Shown: piece after piece, positions 26,482-36,053 of the stretch
Numbering within the stretch: position 1 is the first letter of the stretch
How the letters are laid out: the number at the start of each line of letters is the position of its first letter
Assembly: GCF_003226325.1 (NCBI RefSeq)
Contig: NZ_PDOD01000001.1
Coordinates: forward strand, 1,240,001-1,304,000
Direction: 5' to 3'
DNA length: 64,000 bases
Origin: Salipaludibacillus keqinensis
GTDB lineage: Bacteria > Bacillota > Bacilli > Bacillales > Salisediminibacteriaceae
The notes under the pieces: model-generated
Seen by the model: the letters and a program-made list of their open reading frames with translations, nothing else
Told to the model about the DNA's origin: nothing
Databases searched by the model: none
Program-made: the position numbers and the translations under genes

Positions 26482-27630
26482 GTGAAAAAACTAGTCATTT
26501 TCACCATCGTTTCTGTCTTTGCTATATTAAGCGTAATATTTATTCCTATCGTATACGACTATTTCACATCCCGTTCTTATGGTAGCGAACCTATAGAATT
26601 ATCAGAAGAAGACACAAGAGAAGTAGCTACATTTGCTGGTGGATGTTTCTGGTGCATGGAGCCACCGTTTGAGAATATTGAAGGAGTTAATGAGGTTGTA
26701 GCTGGTTATATAGGAGGGGAGATAGAAAACCCTTCATATGAAGATGTTGCGAGTGGTGATAGTGGTCATGTTGAAGCCGTTCAAGTCATTTTTGATCCTG
26801 AAATGGTCAGTTATGAAGATTTATTGCAAGTTTTTTGGCGACAAATCGATCCGACTGACGATGAAGGTCAGTTCGTTGATCGGGGAGAACCCTATAGGTC
26901 AGGGATATTTTATTACGATGAAGAACAAAGGCAGCTAGCTGAAGAATCTAAAGAGCAGCTATCACAATCTGGCCGGTTCAGTGATCCGATTGTAACCACC
27001 ATTTCTGAGGCTACTACTTTTTATCGTGCAGAAGATTATCACCAAAATTACTATAAAGAAAATCCAGTTAGATATGAATTTTATCGTTCTAATTCAGGCA
27101 GAGATGAATTTTTGGATGAACATTGGGAAGAACATGAACGAAATTATACAGTAGCCATGCCTGAAGAGGAGAATATCGCATTTTGGAGAACATATGAAAA
27201 AGAAGATGAAGAAGAATTAAAAGAGCGTTTAACACCTATTCAGTTTGAGGTTACTCAAGAAGATGGAACCGAACCAGCTTACCGAAACGCTTATTGGAAC
27301 CACTACGAAGATGGCATTTATGTAGATATTTTATCAGGAGAACCTTTATTTAGTTCCACCCATCAATATGATTCAGATACAGGTTGGCCAAGTTTTACCC
27401 AACCGATTTTAGAAGAAACGATTGTCGAGGAAGATGATTGGCATCTCCTCATAAGACGGACAGAAATAAGAAGTAAATTCGCAGATTCTCATTTAGGTCA
27501 CGTATTTACTGATGGACCAGAGCCCACAGGATTAAGATATTGTATGAATTCAGCAGCATTGTCGTTTATACCGAAAGAGGAAATGGAAGAAGAAGGATAC
27601 GAAGAATTTTTATATTTATTTGAAGAATAA
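26482..27630 (+). CDS. msrAB: Membrane-anchored bifunctional methionine sulfoxide reductase MsrA-MsrB
   Basis: 382-residue fusion. Residues 1-27 ([20 protein letters not shown]) form a signal anchor, so both catalytic domains should face outside. The MsrA domain (about 45-205) has the nucleophile in [12 protein letters not shown] and reduces the S epimer. The MsrB domain (about 235-375) has [15 protein letters not shown] and the catalytic Cys in [12 protein letters not shown] and reduces the R epimer. The four zinc cysteines found in many MsrB proteins are absent. Start is GTG 26482 with AAGGAGGGG at 9 bases. A separate cytoplasmic MsrA lies 1.6 kb downstream. The extracytoplasmic electron donor is not encoded nearby. 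Confidence 0.93.
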   Translation: MKKLVIFTIVSVFAILSVIFIPIVYDYFTSRSYGSEPIELSEEDTREVATFAGGCFWCMEPPFENIEGVNEVVAGYIGGEIENPSYEDVASGDSGHVEAVQVIFDPEMVSYEDLLQVFWRQIDPTDDEGQFVDRGEPYRSGIFYYDEEQRQLAEESKEQLSQSGRFSDPIVTTISEATTFYRAEDYHQNYYKENPVRYEFYRSNSGRDEFLDEHWEEHERNYTVAMPEEENIAFWRTYEKEDEEELKERLTPIQFEVTQEDGTEPAYRNAYWNHYEDGIYVDILSGEPLFSSTHQYDSDTGWPSFTQPILEETIVEEDDWHLLIRRTEIRSKFADSHLGHVFTDGPEPTGLRYCMNSAALSFIPKEEMEEEGYEEFLYLFEE

Positions 27631-27713
27631 ATGGTTTTTGATTCAACAGAACAAAACCTAGCACATTCATACAAAAATCACTAAATAACCACAACATCGT
27701 TTACTATATTTGT

Positions 27714-27743
27714 AAAAAAACACTTCACTTGAAGTGTTTTTTT
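27714..27743. terminator. Intrinsic terminator between msrAB and hemAT
   Basis: AAAAAAACACTTC / GAAGTGTTTTTTT, a perfect 13-bp stem with loop ACTT and T-run. It ends msrAB transcription, so hemAT has its own promoter. Confidence 0.88.
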
Positions 27744-27909
27744 ATTGTGCTGTGTTAAAGTAATAAAGTATAATAGATATATACTGTTTATTGCCTAAAG
27801 CCTCAATCATAAAGAATTTAATAAATAAACATAGTTGATTTATCCATGAAATGGTTTACAATAGGTATAAAGAACTTAAACAAAAGTTACATAAAAGAGG
27901 AGATAACCA

Positions 27910-29229
27910 ATGGGTATTTTTACTATGAAGGCAAATCGTAATAAAAAATCCGACTATAATCCTGAATTTAATTATTCAAATGGGATAAAGGTATCACTTC
28001 AAGACCAAACGATTGAAAATCGCTTAAAGTATATGAATGTAACAAAAGAAAAATTGGCAGTATTACAATAATTAAAGCCTCATGTATTAGAAATGAAAGA
28101 TCAGTTTCTTGATATGGTTTTAGATCATGTGTATCAATTTAAAGAATTGGTCGTCATTGCTGAAACTCATTCATCGCGAGAAAGATTGAAGCAAGTATTT
28201 TCTATGTACTTAGACACTTTATTAGCTGGAAGTATAGATGAGAAATATATAGAAGTAAGAAAACGAATTGGCGCAACTCACAACCGCGGGGAACTACCAG
28301 TCGGTTGGTTCTTAGCTACTTATCAAGCATTTAATAGTTTATTAATCCCTCAAATAGTGAAACTATACATTCAAGATCCAGATAAATTATCTAACACTCT
28401 TATTGCTTTGACGGATGTCATGAATTTAGACGCTCAACTTGTTGTAGAAACATATATCGATAGTAAAGTTCAACAAATTGTCGATTTAAATCAAGAACAA
28501 CGAAGTCTTCAGGAAGAACTTAATGGCCTTAGCCAACAACTTGCTGCGATGGTCGATGAAAATGAAGCTGGTCTAGAAGTAGCAGCGGGCCGTGCAGAGA
28601 AAGTTAGTCGAGATACAGAAATGACGATGAAAAGTAATCAAAATCTTTTAAGTTTAACGAGAACGAGCGAAAAGAATATTGAAGAAATGACAGTTTCGTT
28701 TAAAGTGTTACTGGACCAAATGGACCGGGGAACAAAGAAAGTGGAAGAGATGAAGAAAATTTCAGAAGATATATCCAACATGACGGGTCAGATAGAACAA
28801 ATTGCCGATCAGACCAATTTGCTTGCTTTAAATGCTTCCATAGAAGCAGCTAGAGCTGGAGAAGCAGGAAAAGGCTTTGCTGTTGTAGCTGATGAAGTTC
28901 GTAAGTTAGCCGAAAACTCTAAAAAGATTACGCAATCAATTATCGACTTATCATCTGAAAGTAATCAAAATACAAATCAGCTAGTAGAGTCCTTATCTAC
29001 GATGAACAAAGCAACAAGTGAATCAGACAAAAAGTTAAATGACGTGAAATCTAGCTTTGCAGGTGTTAAAATCGAAATGGAAAACTACAATGAAATGTTT
29101 CATACGAATAAAAACGAATTGGATCTCATTGTTGACTCTGTAAAGGAATTAGCTGGATCGACTAAAAATTTATCTCACGTATCAAATGAGCTTTTAGAAA
29201 AAGGACAAAAATTGACGATGAAGGATTAA
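27910..29229 (+). pseudogene. hemAT: hemAT, haem-based aerotaxis transducer, interrupted by an in-frame TAA
   Basis: A globin-coupled methyl-accepting chemotaxis protein that senses oxygen and signals to CheA. The full frame is 440 codons (B. subtilis HemAT is 432 residues). It begins at ATG 27910 behind AAGAGGAGA, but codon 54 is TAA (28069-28071), after KEKLAVLQ and before LKPHVLEMK, with no shift of frame. Downstream the frame is intact from ATG 28093 to 29229 (378 residues): sensor globin with the likely haem histidine in [14 protein letters not shown], then the signalling domain with the hairpin tip [20 protein letters not shown] and [17 protein letters not shown] 28093 has no ribosome binding site. 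Recent nonsense mutation, sequencing error or readthrough are the choices. Confidence 0.85.
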
Positions 29230-29265
29230 TTTTAAAAGCTCTTGTGATCGAAGGAGGCATGATCG

Positions 29266-29796
29266 ATGACAAGAAAGAATTTCAAAAAAGCGACCTTTGC
29301 CGGAGGCTGTTTCTGGTGTATGGTCAAGCCATTCGACGAGTTACCAGGTATTAAGGAAGTTCTTTCTGGTTATTCTGGCGGCCACCTTACTTACCCAACT
29401 TATAATCAAGTTCAAACTGGAAAAAGCGGTCATTATGAGGTTATTCAAATTACATATGACCCCTTTGTTTTTTCTTATCATCAATTACTGGAAATCTTTT
29501 GGCCACAAATTGATCCAACCGATGACGGGGGACAATTTATAGACAGAGGTCCTCAGTATCGTTCGGCGATTTTTTACCATGATGAGGAACAAAAGCAGTT
29601 AGCTGAACAATCTCTATTGAAAATGAAAACAGACGGTCCTTTTAAAGATCCAATAGTGACTAAAATTTTACCAGCAACTACGTTCTATGAGGCTGAGGAA
29701 GAACATCAGAAATTTTATAAGAAACACCCGAAAAGATATAAACAAGAACGAGTCCAATCTGGCAGAGATTTGTTTATTTATGAAAACTGGTCATAA
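29266..29796 (+). CDS. msrA: Peptide methionine-S-sulfoxide reductase MsrA (cytoplasmic)
   Basis: 176-residue stand-alone MsrA with no signal sequence. The catalytic motif [17 protein letters not shown] is at residues 12-28, and GYSGGHLTYPTYNQVQTGKSGHYE, DPTDDGGQFIDRGPQYRSAIF and ATTFYEAEEEHQKFYKK follow in the family order. It reduces S-methionine sulfoxide in proteins, using thioredoxin. ATG 29266 follows AAGGAGG. It starts 36 bases after the hemAT frame and probably shares its transcript; no msrB follows it. It is clearly paralogous to the MsrA half of the msrAB fusion upstream. Confidence 0.95.
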   Translation: MTRKNFKKATFAGGCFWCMVKPFDELPGIKEVLSGYSGGHLTYPTYNQVQTGKSGHYEVIQITYDPFVFSYHQLLEIFWPQIDPTDDGGQFIDRGPQYRSAIFYHDEEQKQLAEQSLLKMKTDGPFKDPIVTKILPATTFYEAEEEHQKFYKKHPKRYKQERVQSGRDLFIYENWS

Positions 29797-29927
29797 TATT
29801 AAAACCGACAGGGCGACTTCTAAGTGGAGTGGTCCTTTTTCAATGAATTAATGAAGCAGGATTACCTAACTAAAGAACAGGGAATGGCAATAACAGACAT
29901 TTAATTTAGAAGGGAGCAGGATGGGGA

Positions 29928-30869
29928 ATGCCTAAAATTGATTCATCTTTTTTTCCATCTAAATCTTTATCACATTCAAGTTTAAAAGAAAATAACATAG
30001 ACAAACTTGAACAACAGTTTGAGCACGAGCAAATGGAATCTTGCTTGATCTACCAAGATAATGTCCTTGTTTACACATTTGAGAAAAAACTTAAATTAGC
30101 TACTCAACTACATAAAGTGAATTCCGTAACAAAATCTTTCCTGTCTTCACTTATAGGAATTGCTTTGGAAAAAGGTTATTTAACTTCGCTCGAACAGCCT
30201 CTTTCGGATTTTTTTTCACCTAGAGAAAGTCAGTCAAGCGAAGTGAATCAAATAACTCTTCGTCATTTGTTGACAATGACTTCAGGATTTGATCCAAGGA
30301 AATGGACGAATGTGGCGACTTCAGAAAATTGGACTGAAACTATTTTAAATGAACCATTAAAACATTCGCCTGGAGAAAAAATGGTTTATAATAATTCAGA
30401 TTCTCATCTATTGAGCGCGATTCTTCAAGTAGCAACAAGAAAATCGACACAAGACTTTGCAAATGAATACTTATTTCAGCCGTTAGGGATTGATGATTAT
30501 CAATGGAAGAAATCATCTGACCATGTGTCCATCGGAGGCTATGGCCTCTATATGACTCCGATAGATGCGATGAAATATGCAGTATTATATTTACAGAAGG
30601 GTATTTGGAATGACAGACAGATACTGCCGGCTGACTGGATAGAAGAAGCGACCCGACCTCACGTTTCAACGGATAAATGGAAGCAAGCTTATGGATTCCA
30701 TTGGTGGGTAAGTGATGAGAAACCAGCTTTTTATTATGCTGCAGGAAGGGGAGGGAAGTTTTTATTTATATCTCCTGAACAGCAATTAGCGGTGGTATTT
30801 ACCGCTAATTTATCTAATAAAGAAAGCCTTTTACCATACCAATGGTTTGTTCGTTATATCCTTGATTAA
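29928..30869 (+). CDS. Serine hydrolase, beta-lactamase class C / penicillin-binding-like
   Basis: 313-residue member of the beta-lactamase superfamily (family S12 / PF00144). The S-x-x-K nucleophile is in NSVTKSFLSSLIG (about residue 67), the Y-x-N-like motif is VYNNSDSHLL (about residue 146), and the third motif is AAGRGGKFL near residue 272. LRHLLTMTSGFDP is a strong family block. It has no signal peptide, so it should be a cytoplasmic esterase or peptidase rather than a secreted lactamase. The start ATG 29928 lies 10 bases after AAGGGAGCAGG-like sequence. The prolyl oligopeptidase gene follows within 60 bases, a probable operon. Confidence 0.88.
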   Translation: MPKIDSSFFPSKSLSHSSLKENNIDKLEQQFEHEQMESCLIYQDNVLVYTFEKKLKLATQLHKVNSVTKSFLSSLIGIALEKGYLTSLEQPLSDFFSPRESQSSEVNQITLRHLLTMTSGFDPRKWTNVATSENWTETILNEPLKHSPGEKMVYNNSDSHLLSAILQVATRKSTQDFANEYLFQPLGIDDYQWKKSSDHVSIGGYGLYMTPIDAMKYAVLYLQKGIWNDRQILPADWIEEATRPHVSTDKWKQAYGFHWWVSDEKPAFYYAAGRGGKFLFISPEQQLAVVFTANLSNKESLLPYQWFVRYILD

Positions 30870-30923
30870 ACGTACGAACGAATGGTTCAATGCAACAATA
30901 TTACTATAAATGGAGGGATTGTT

Positions 30924-32951
30924 ATGGAGAACCATATGAAAAAAACCGATACTGCAGATCATATTTTTGGACAAGAAGTGAGAGATCCGTTTCGATGGCT
31001 TGAAAATGAACTTGATGAAGATACAATCGCATGGAGTCATACCCAAAAAGAAAAATCATCTCACTACTTTTCAGAGAGTGAAACGGAAGAAGAAGATCGA
31101 AAAAGGTTAACTGAAATGTGGGACTACCCGAAGTATTTTGTTCCTGTTAAAGTAAAAGATACATTATACTATCAAAAGAATGACGGATTACAGAATCAAG
31201 CCTCTTTATATATGAAAAGAGGTGCCGTGAATAAAGTTATTTTAGATCCAAACTCTTTGTCAGAGGATGGAACAGTAGCGTTGATCCAAACAGCAGTGAG
31301 CAAACAAGGTCGCTATCTTGCCTATTCTACTTCCGAACATGGGAGCGACTGGCAGCAAATCCGAGTGAAGGACTTGGAGTCGGGACATGATTTACCAGAC
31401 AAAATTGATCATGTAAAGTTCACGAATATTGCTTGGACTCCTGATGAAAAAGGCTTTTATTATAGTCGATTTGATCTTGATGAGCAAGAAGGTTTAGGAA
31501 ATGATAAGTATGTTAATAAGCTATATTATCATTCTCTTCATACGTTTCAAACGGAAGACCAGCTTATTTATGAACATCCAGAAAACGATGAGTTGCTCTT
31601 ATCTCCTTTTGTAACAGAAGATGGTCAGTATCTATGTTTGCATATAAGTGAAGGAACGGCTTCAGCTAATCGATTTTATTTTAGGAGGATTGGCGCCCCC
31701 ACGCAATCTTTCCTTCGGTTATTTGACCAACAAGATGCCGAGTACTCATTTGCTGGTAATATCGGTTCTACCTTTTTCTTTAAAACAGACCTTAACTCTC
31801 CAAAAGGAAAGATTGTGTCAATTAATCTTGACGACAGTGGGGAGCCACTCATAAAAGAAATAGCTCCAGAAAATGATTCCGTCATTACTGATGCAAAATT
31901 TGCTAACGGAATGTTTGTTGTCACATATTTAAAGAACGCAAGACACGAAATTCATATCATCCGCGCGGACGGACAGTATTTACATGAAGTCACTCTTCCA
32001 CAAACAGGTTCATTAACAGGCGTAACTTGTTCAGCAGATGATCCATACGTTTATTTTGGTATCGCTTCTTTTTTAAATCCAGGAATCATTTACCAATATA
32101 ACTTAGATAATGAAGGAATAGAAGAGTTTGCCCGATCTACTCTTTCGTTCAACACTGATGAATATGAAACAAACCAAGTCTTCTACAAATCAAAAGACGG
32201 GACGACCATCTCAATGTTTGTTACCCATAAAAAAGACATAGTTCTAAGTGGCGAGAACTCTGTGATCTTAACTGGATATGGAGGATTTAATATTAGTCTG
32301 ACCCCGTCGTTTAATCCTGCAGTTCTTAGATGGTTAGAGAAAGGCGGTGTATACGCTGTTGCTAACCTTCGCGGCGGAGGCGAACTGGGCGAAGAATGGC
32401 ATCGTGCTGGAATGCTACAAAACAAACAAAATGTCTTTGATGATTTTATTTCTGCGAGTGAATGGCTCATAGACGAAGGCTACACCAATTCGAAGAAGCT
32501 GTCGATCATGGGTGGATCGAATGGAGGCCTTCTTGTTGCAGCGAGTATGACTCAGCGACCAGACTTGTTCGGAGCTGTTATCTGTCGAGTTCCCGTCATT
32601 GATATGCTTCGTTATCACAAATTTACAATTGGAAGTTATTGGATTCCTGAATATGGTCATCCTGAGAACAAAGATCATTTTTCATTTTTATATCGATACT
32701 CTCCTCTGCATAATATTAAGCAAGGTCAGTTGTATCCATCACTTCTCGTAGCGACCGCAGAGAGTGACGATCGAGTTGTTCCAGCCCATGCAAAAAAATT
32801 CGTTGCTACCCTATCAGACCAAGCTGATCCATCTTCAACGCTTGTCTTACGATTAGAATCAAAAGCCGGTCATGGATTAGGCAAACCTACTTCGAAAGTG
32901 ATTGATGAATGGGTAGACTTCTATACATTTCTTGATAAAGAACTTGAATAA
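30924..32951 (+). CDS. Prolyl oligopeptidase (family S9A)
   Basis: Serine peptidase that cleaves after proline in short peptides, about 675 residues. ATG 30924 (MENHMKKTD) has GGAGGG at correct spacing; the ATG at 30882 does not. The N-terminal part (about 1-400) is the seven-bladed propeller that filters substrates, including the family block DPFRWLEN. The C-terminal alpha/beta hydrolase domain has the nucleophile in GGSNGGLLVAA, the Asp in ESDDRVVPAHAKKF and the His in KAGHGLGKP. No signal peptide is seen. It probably works with the transported peptides in the cytoplasm. It follows the serine hydrolase gene closely. Confidence 0.94.
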   Translation: MENHMKKTDTADHIFGQEVRDPFRWLENELDEDTIAWSHTQKEKSSHYFSESETEEEDRKRLTEMWDYPKYFVPVKVKDTLYYQKNDGLQNQASLYMKRGAVNKVILDPNSLSEDGTVALIQTAVSKQGRYLAYSTSEHGSDWQQIRVKDLESGHDLPDKIDHVKFTNIAWTPDEKGFYYSRFDLDEQEGLGNDKYVNKLYYHSLHTFQTEDQLIYEHPENDELLLSPFVTEDGQYLCLHISEGTASANRFYFRRIGAPTQSFLRLFDQQDAEYSFAGNIGSTFFFKTDLNSPKGKIVSINLDDSGEPLIKEIAPENDSVITDAKFANGMFVVTYLKNARHEIHIIRADGQYLHEVTLPQTGSLTGVTCSADDPYVYFGIASFLNPGIIYQYNLDNEGIEEFARSTLSFNTDEYETNQVFYKSKDGTTISMFVTHKKDIVLSGENSVILTGYGGFNISLTPSFNPAVLRWLEKGGVYAVANLRGGGELGEEWHRAGMLQNKQNVFDDFISASEWLIDEGYTNSKKLSIMGGSNGGLLVAASMTQRPDLFGAVICRVPVIDMLRYHKFTIGSYWIPEYGHPENKDHFSFLYRYSPLHNIKQGQLYPSLLVATAESDDRVVPAHAKKFVATLSDQADPSSTLVLRLESKAGHGLGKPTSKVIDEWVDFYTFLDKELE

Positions 32952-32988
32952 CTTTAGCATACAAAATTAATATTTGATGACAATCTTC

Positions 32989-33026
32989 AAATCCACCTTT
33001 ATTTCGTGAGAACTGAAGGTGGATTT
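32989..33026 (+). terminator. Hairpin after the prolyl oligopeptidase gene
   Basis: AAATCCACCTTTA and TGAAGGTGGATTT form a 13-bp stem (one G-T pair) with a 12-base loop. Only a short T stretch ends it, so termination efficiency is uncertain. Confidence 0.55.
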
Positions 33027-33200
33027 AAATAAGGGAGCTTATTAGGTTTGTCGTCATAAAAAGGATCAGTATTCGATATACGACGAGAGTCTCAGGAGAA
33101 GGAGTCTTCCAAACATTAAGTGATCATTATTTCTCGTGACAGGGCATGCTTTTATAGAATACTACATTACAGAGAAACCATTTCAATAAGTGAGGGATAA

Positions 33201-34163
33201 ATGATGAAACCATTAAAAGGAATCCACCATGTTTCAGCTCTAACTGCTAATGCAGAAAAAAACTATGACTTTTACACAAAAATTCTAGGTATGCGATTAG
33301 TTAAAAAAACAGTAAACCAAGATGATACGAGCATGTATCACCTTTTTTATGCAGACGAAAGAGGCAACCCAGGGACAGATTTGACTTTCTTTGAAATACC
33401 CAATGCGGGAAGAACCTACCAAGGGACCCGTAGTATTAGTCAAACAGCATTAAGAGTCTCGACGGACGAAGCTCTTCATTATTGGATTGATCGTTTCAAT
33501 AAATATCAGGTGAAGCACGAAGGCATACAAAACAGATATGGACGAAATGTTGTTGATTTCATAGATTTTGAAGGCCAACGACTCCAATTAATTTCCGATG
33601 AACGAAATATAGGGGTCAAGGGAGGAGTTCCTTGGGATCAAAGTCCAGTCCCAACAGACAAGGGGATCACTGGACTTGGTCCAGTGCAATTAACCGTACC
33701 TCGCCCGGAGAAATTGTATAAAACATTAACTGAAGTTTTAGGCTTTATTGAAACAGGACGATTTCAGATAGAGGGGCATGAAGTCGTCGTATTCTCGACT
33801 GGCGAAGGAGGAACAGGAGCGGAAGTGCACGTAAGTGGAAGAGAAGATTTACCCGTTGAAAGACCTGGAAGGGGAAGTGTTCACCACGTAGCTTTTCGAG
33901 TTGAAAATGAAGAAGATCTTCATAAATGGGTTCGCCACTTAGAGTCACATGGAATGATGAATTCTGGTTTTGTTGAAAGATATTATTTCCGATCGGTTTA
34001 TTTCCGTGAATCAAATGGAATATTATTTGAGCTAGCTACCGATGGACCAGGGTTTGAAGGGGATGAGCCGTTTGAAACACTTGGGGAAAATTTAGCTTTA
34101 CCCCCTTATTTTGAAGATCAAAGAGAATCCATTGAATCAAAGTTAAAACCACTAACAACATAA
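33201..34163 (+). CDS. VOC-family ring-cleaving dioxygenase (Mhq type)
   Basis: 320-residue vicinal-oxygen-chelate protein of two paired glyoxalase modules. The first begins GIHHVSALTANAEKNYDFYTKILGMR, with a metal-ligand His in the HHV strand; the second begins near residue 155 (GLGPVQLTVP) and has HHVAFRVENEEDL and the Glu-bearing end FELATDGPGF. It resembles the B. subtilis MhqA/MhqE/MhqO proteins, which detoxify quinones and catechols. No MhqR-type operator could be found upstream, so the physiological tie to quinone stress is by similarity only. ATG ATG at 33201/33204 follows GTGAGGGA. It stands alone, with 230 bases to the next gene. Confidence 0.87.
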   Translation: MMKPLKGIHHVSALTANAEKNYDFYTKILGMRLVKKTVNQDDTSMYHLFYADERGNPGTDLTFFEIPNAGRTYQGTRSISQTALRVSTDEALHYWIDRFNKYQVKHEGIQNRYGRNVVDFIDFEGQRLQLISDERNIGVKGGVPWDQSPVPTDKGITGLGPVQLTVPRPEKLYKTLTEVLGFIETGRFQIEGHEVVVFSTGEGGTGAEVHVSGREDLPVERPGRGSVHHVAFRVENEEDLHKWVRHLESHGMMNSGFVERYYFRSVYFRESNGILFELATDGPGFEGDEPFETLGENLALPPYFEDQRESIESKLKPLTT

Positions 34164-34395
34164 AAGATAAACATATACAGGTCGAGGGTTAATAAGATAA
34201 AATACAAAAGTGAAACATACAGAAAAAACATGATTTTATTAAAGGATATCAGTTGAATCATGAGGAAAAAGCTATTCAAGGACTCAGAGGTAGAGGGGGT
34301 GAGGGAAAGGCTGTTCTTGATATTTTCTACTTTTCAGTAAAAAATATCATCATAGAGTACTTAAAGCATTTATGCTTTATTAAACTGGAGGACGT

Positions 34396-35844
34396 ATGGA
34401 TATACTTTCTATTTTTTTAGTGGTCTTATTCTTTTTTAATATTCTTTTCGCAGGGATTATCATATTTATTGAAAGAAGAGACGCTTCAGCCACTTGGGCA
34501 TGGGTATTAATTCTATTTTTCATCCCATTTTTAGGGTTTGTGATTTATTTATTTCTTGGTCAAAATTTAACGAGAAGTCGTTTGTTTGACTGGGCAGGAA
34601 TAAAAAAAGTAGGTATTGCGGATATCATTACGAAACAAATTGAACAAATCCGAAACCCTGAGTTTAAATACCATGATGAAAATGTTGATCCTTACCGAGA
34701 TTTGATTTATATGCATTTGATCAATAATGATGCTATTTTAACAAAAGACAATAAGATTGACGTTCTCACCGATGGAAAAGAGAAATTTGATCAACTTATA
34801 GCAGACATTAAACAAGCACAAGATCACATTCATATTCAATACTATATTTTTCGTAATGATCAACTTGGAAAGAAATTGATAGATGCACTGACAGAAAGAG
34901 CTCGAGAAGGAATTACCGTTCGAATCCTTTATGACGAGCTCGGATCTCGAAAACTTAGAGTGAAGCATTTTAAAAGCCTGATCGAAGAAGGAGGAGAGGT
35001 GGGAGTTTTCTTTCCGTCCCGCTTCGCGTTATTGAACTTTCGTCTGAACTACCGTAATCATCGTAAGTTGTGCATTATAGATGGACAAATAGGATATGTA
35101 GGTGGTTTCAATGTGGGAGACGAATATATAGGTAAGAGTAAAAAATTCGGGTATTGGCGAGATACTCATTTACGCATTGAAGGAAATGCTGTTGATCCAA
35201 TGCAAACGAGGTTTATATTGGATTGGAATCAAGCGTCAAAACCGAATGATATTGATTATGAACCAAGATACTTCCCAATGAAAACGAATCAAGGAAATGC
35301 TACCGTACAGATGGTCTCCAGTGGACCAGATTCAGAATGGGAGCAAATTAAAAATGGATATATGAAAATGATTATGACTGCACAAGAGTCGATCTACATT
35401 CAAACACCTTATTTTATTCCTGATCAAAGTTTATTAGATGCATTAAGAGTCGCTTCATTGACGGGGAAGGATGTAAGAATTATGATTCCAAATAAGCCCG
35501 ATCACCCATTTATATATTGGGCAACTCTTTCCCACATTGGAAAATTGTTAGGTTCAGGAGCTAAAATTTATATTTATGATAAAGGATTTATTCATGCCAA
35601 ATCGATTGTAGTTGACCGAAAAATGAACTCCGTAGGTACAGCTAATATTGATATGAGGAGTTTCAAATTAAACTTTGAAATAAATGCATTTATCTATGAC
35701 CAAGAAACGTCAGAAATTTTAGCCCAAGCATTTGAAAAAGACATGCTTGACTCAACAAGATTAACGGAAGAGTTATATAATAAACGGTCGAAATGGATTT
35801 CATTTAAAGAATCTATCTCTAGACTTCTTTCACCAATTTTATAA
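34396..35844 (+). CDS. cls: Cardiolipin synthase
   Basis: Membrane enzyme that condenses two phosphatidylglycerols to cardiolipin, 482 residues, normal length. Two N-terminal helices (residues 1-24 and 34-55) anchor it. Two phospholipase-D HKD motifs follow: HRKLCIIDG near residue 222 (H-x-K-x4-D) and HAKSIVVD near 397, each with its downstream GG/N or N-x-D-x-R-S block (GGFNVGDEY; GTANIDMRSFKLNFE). More cardiolipin is a known response to high salt in bacilli, in keeping with the halophile setting. ATG 34396 follows CTGGAGG. Its own terminator follows. Confidence 0.95.
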   Translation: MDILSIFLVVLFFFNILFAGIIIFIERRDASATWAWVLILFFIPFLGFVIYLFLGQNLTRSRLFDWAGIKKVGIADIITKQIEQIRNPEFKYHDENVDPYRDLIYMHLINNDAILTKDNKIDVLTDGKEKFDQLIADIKQAQDHIHIQYYIFRNDQLGKKLIDALTERAREGITVRILYDELGSRKLRVKHFKSLIEEGGEVGVFFPSRFALLNFRLNYRNHRKLCIIDGQIGYVGGFNVGDEYIGKSKKFGYWRDTHLRIEGNAVDPMQTRFILDWNQASKPNDIDYEPRYFPMKTNQGNATVQMVSSGPDSEWEQIKNGYMKMIMTAQESIYIQTPYFIPDQSLLDALRVASLTGKDVRIMIPNKPDHPFIYWATLSHIGKLLGSGAKIYIYDKGFIHAKSIVVDRKMNSVGTANIDMRSFKLNFEINAFIYDQETSEILAQAFEKDMLDSTRLTEELYNKRSKWISFKESISRLLSPIL

Positions 35845-35859
35845 ACAAAATATCCAAGG

Positions 35860-35894
35860 AAACACCAAGTATAATTGATACTTGGTGTTTTTTT
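35860..35894 (+). terminator. cls terminator
   Basis: AACACCAAGTAT / ATACTTGGTGTT, a perfect 12-bp stem with loop AATTG and a T-run, 16 bases after the cls stop codon. Confidence 0.92.
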
Positions 35895-35980
35895 ATGCAA
35901 CGAACTAACTGTAAAAGTTGATTTTATTAGGTTAATTGAAAATAATTTTGTATAAAAATTAAATAAATTTCATAAATAGA

Positions 35981-36009
35981 TTGCATATATATGTACCTGT
36001 AAGTATAAT
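35981..36009 (+). promoter_or_regulatory. Promoter of the argCJBD-carAB-argF operon
   Basis: TTGCAT (35981-35986), 17-base spacer, TATAAT (36004-36009): a strong sigma-A promoter about 45 bases before argC. Confidence 0.8.
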
Positions 36010-36027
36010 AATGAATTAAATCATATA
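36010..36027. promoter_or_regulatory. ARG-box-like operator at the argC promoter
   Basis: AATGAATTAAATCATATA directly follows the -10 hexamer. It resembles the 18-bp ArgR/AhrC half-operator (TGAAT-N3/4-ATTCA) with one base missing or altered in the right arm. AT-rich ARG-like sequence also lies upstream near 35951-35973. Repression by arginine-bound AhrC/ArgR is expected for this operon; the site is a visual match. Confidence 0.5.
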
Positions 36028-36053
36028 TAGATATGCGAAAGGATGGTCGCACT

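Noticed and set aside
28093-29229. Treating the 378-aa frame as an intact stand-alone chemotaxis gene
   Set aside because: Its ATG has no ribosome site, and the 53 codons before the TAA read as the normal HemAT N-terminus behind a good ribosome site.
33027-33200. MhqR operator before the VOC dioxygenase gene
   Set aside because: No palindrome like ATCTCGAA-TTCGAGAT was found; TTCGATATACGACGAGAG is too imperfect.
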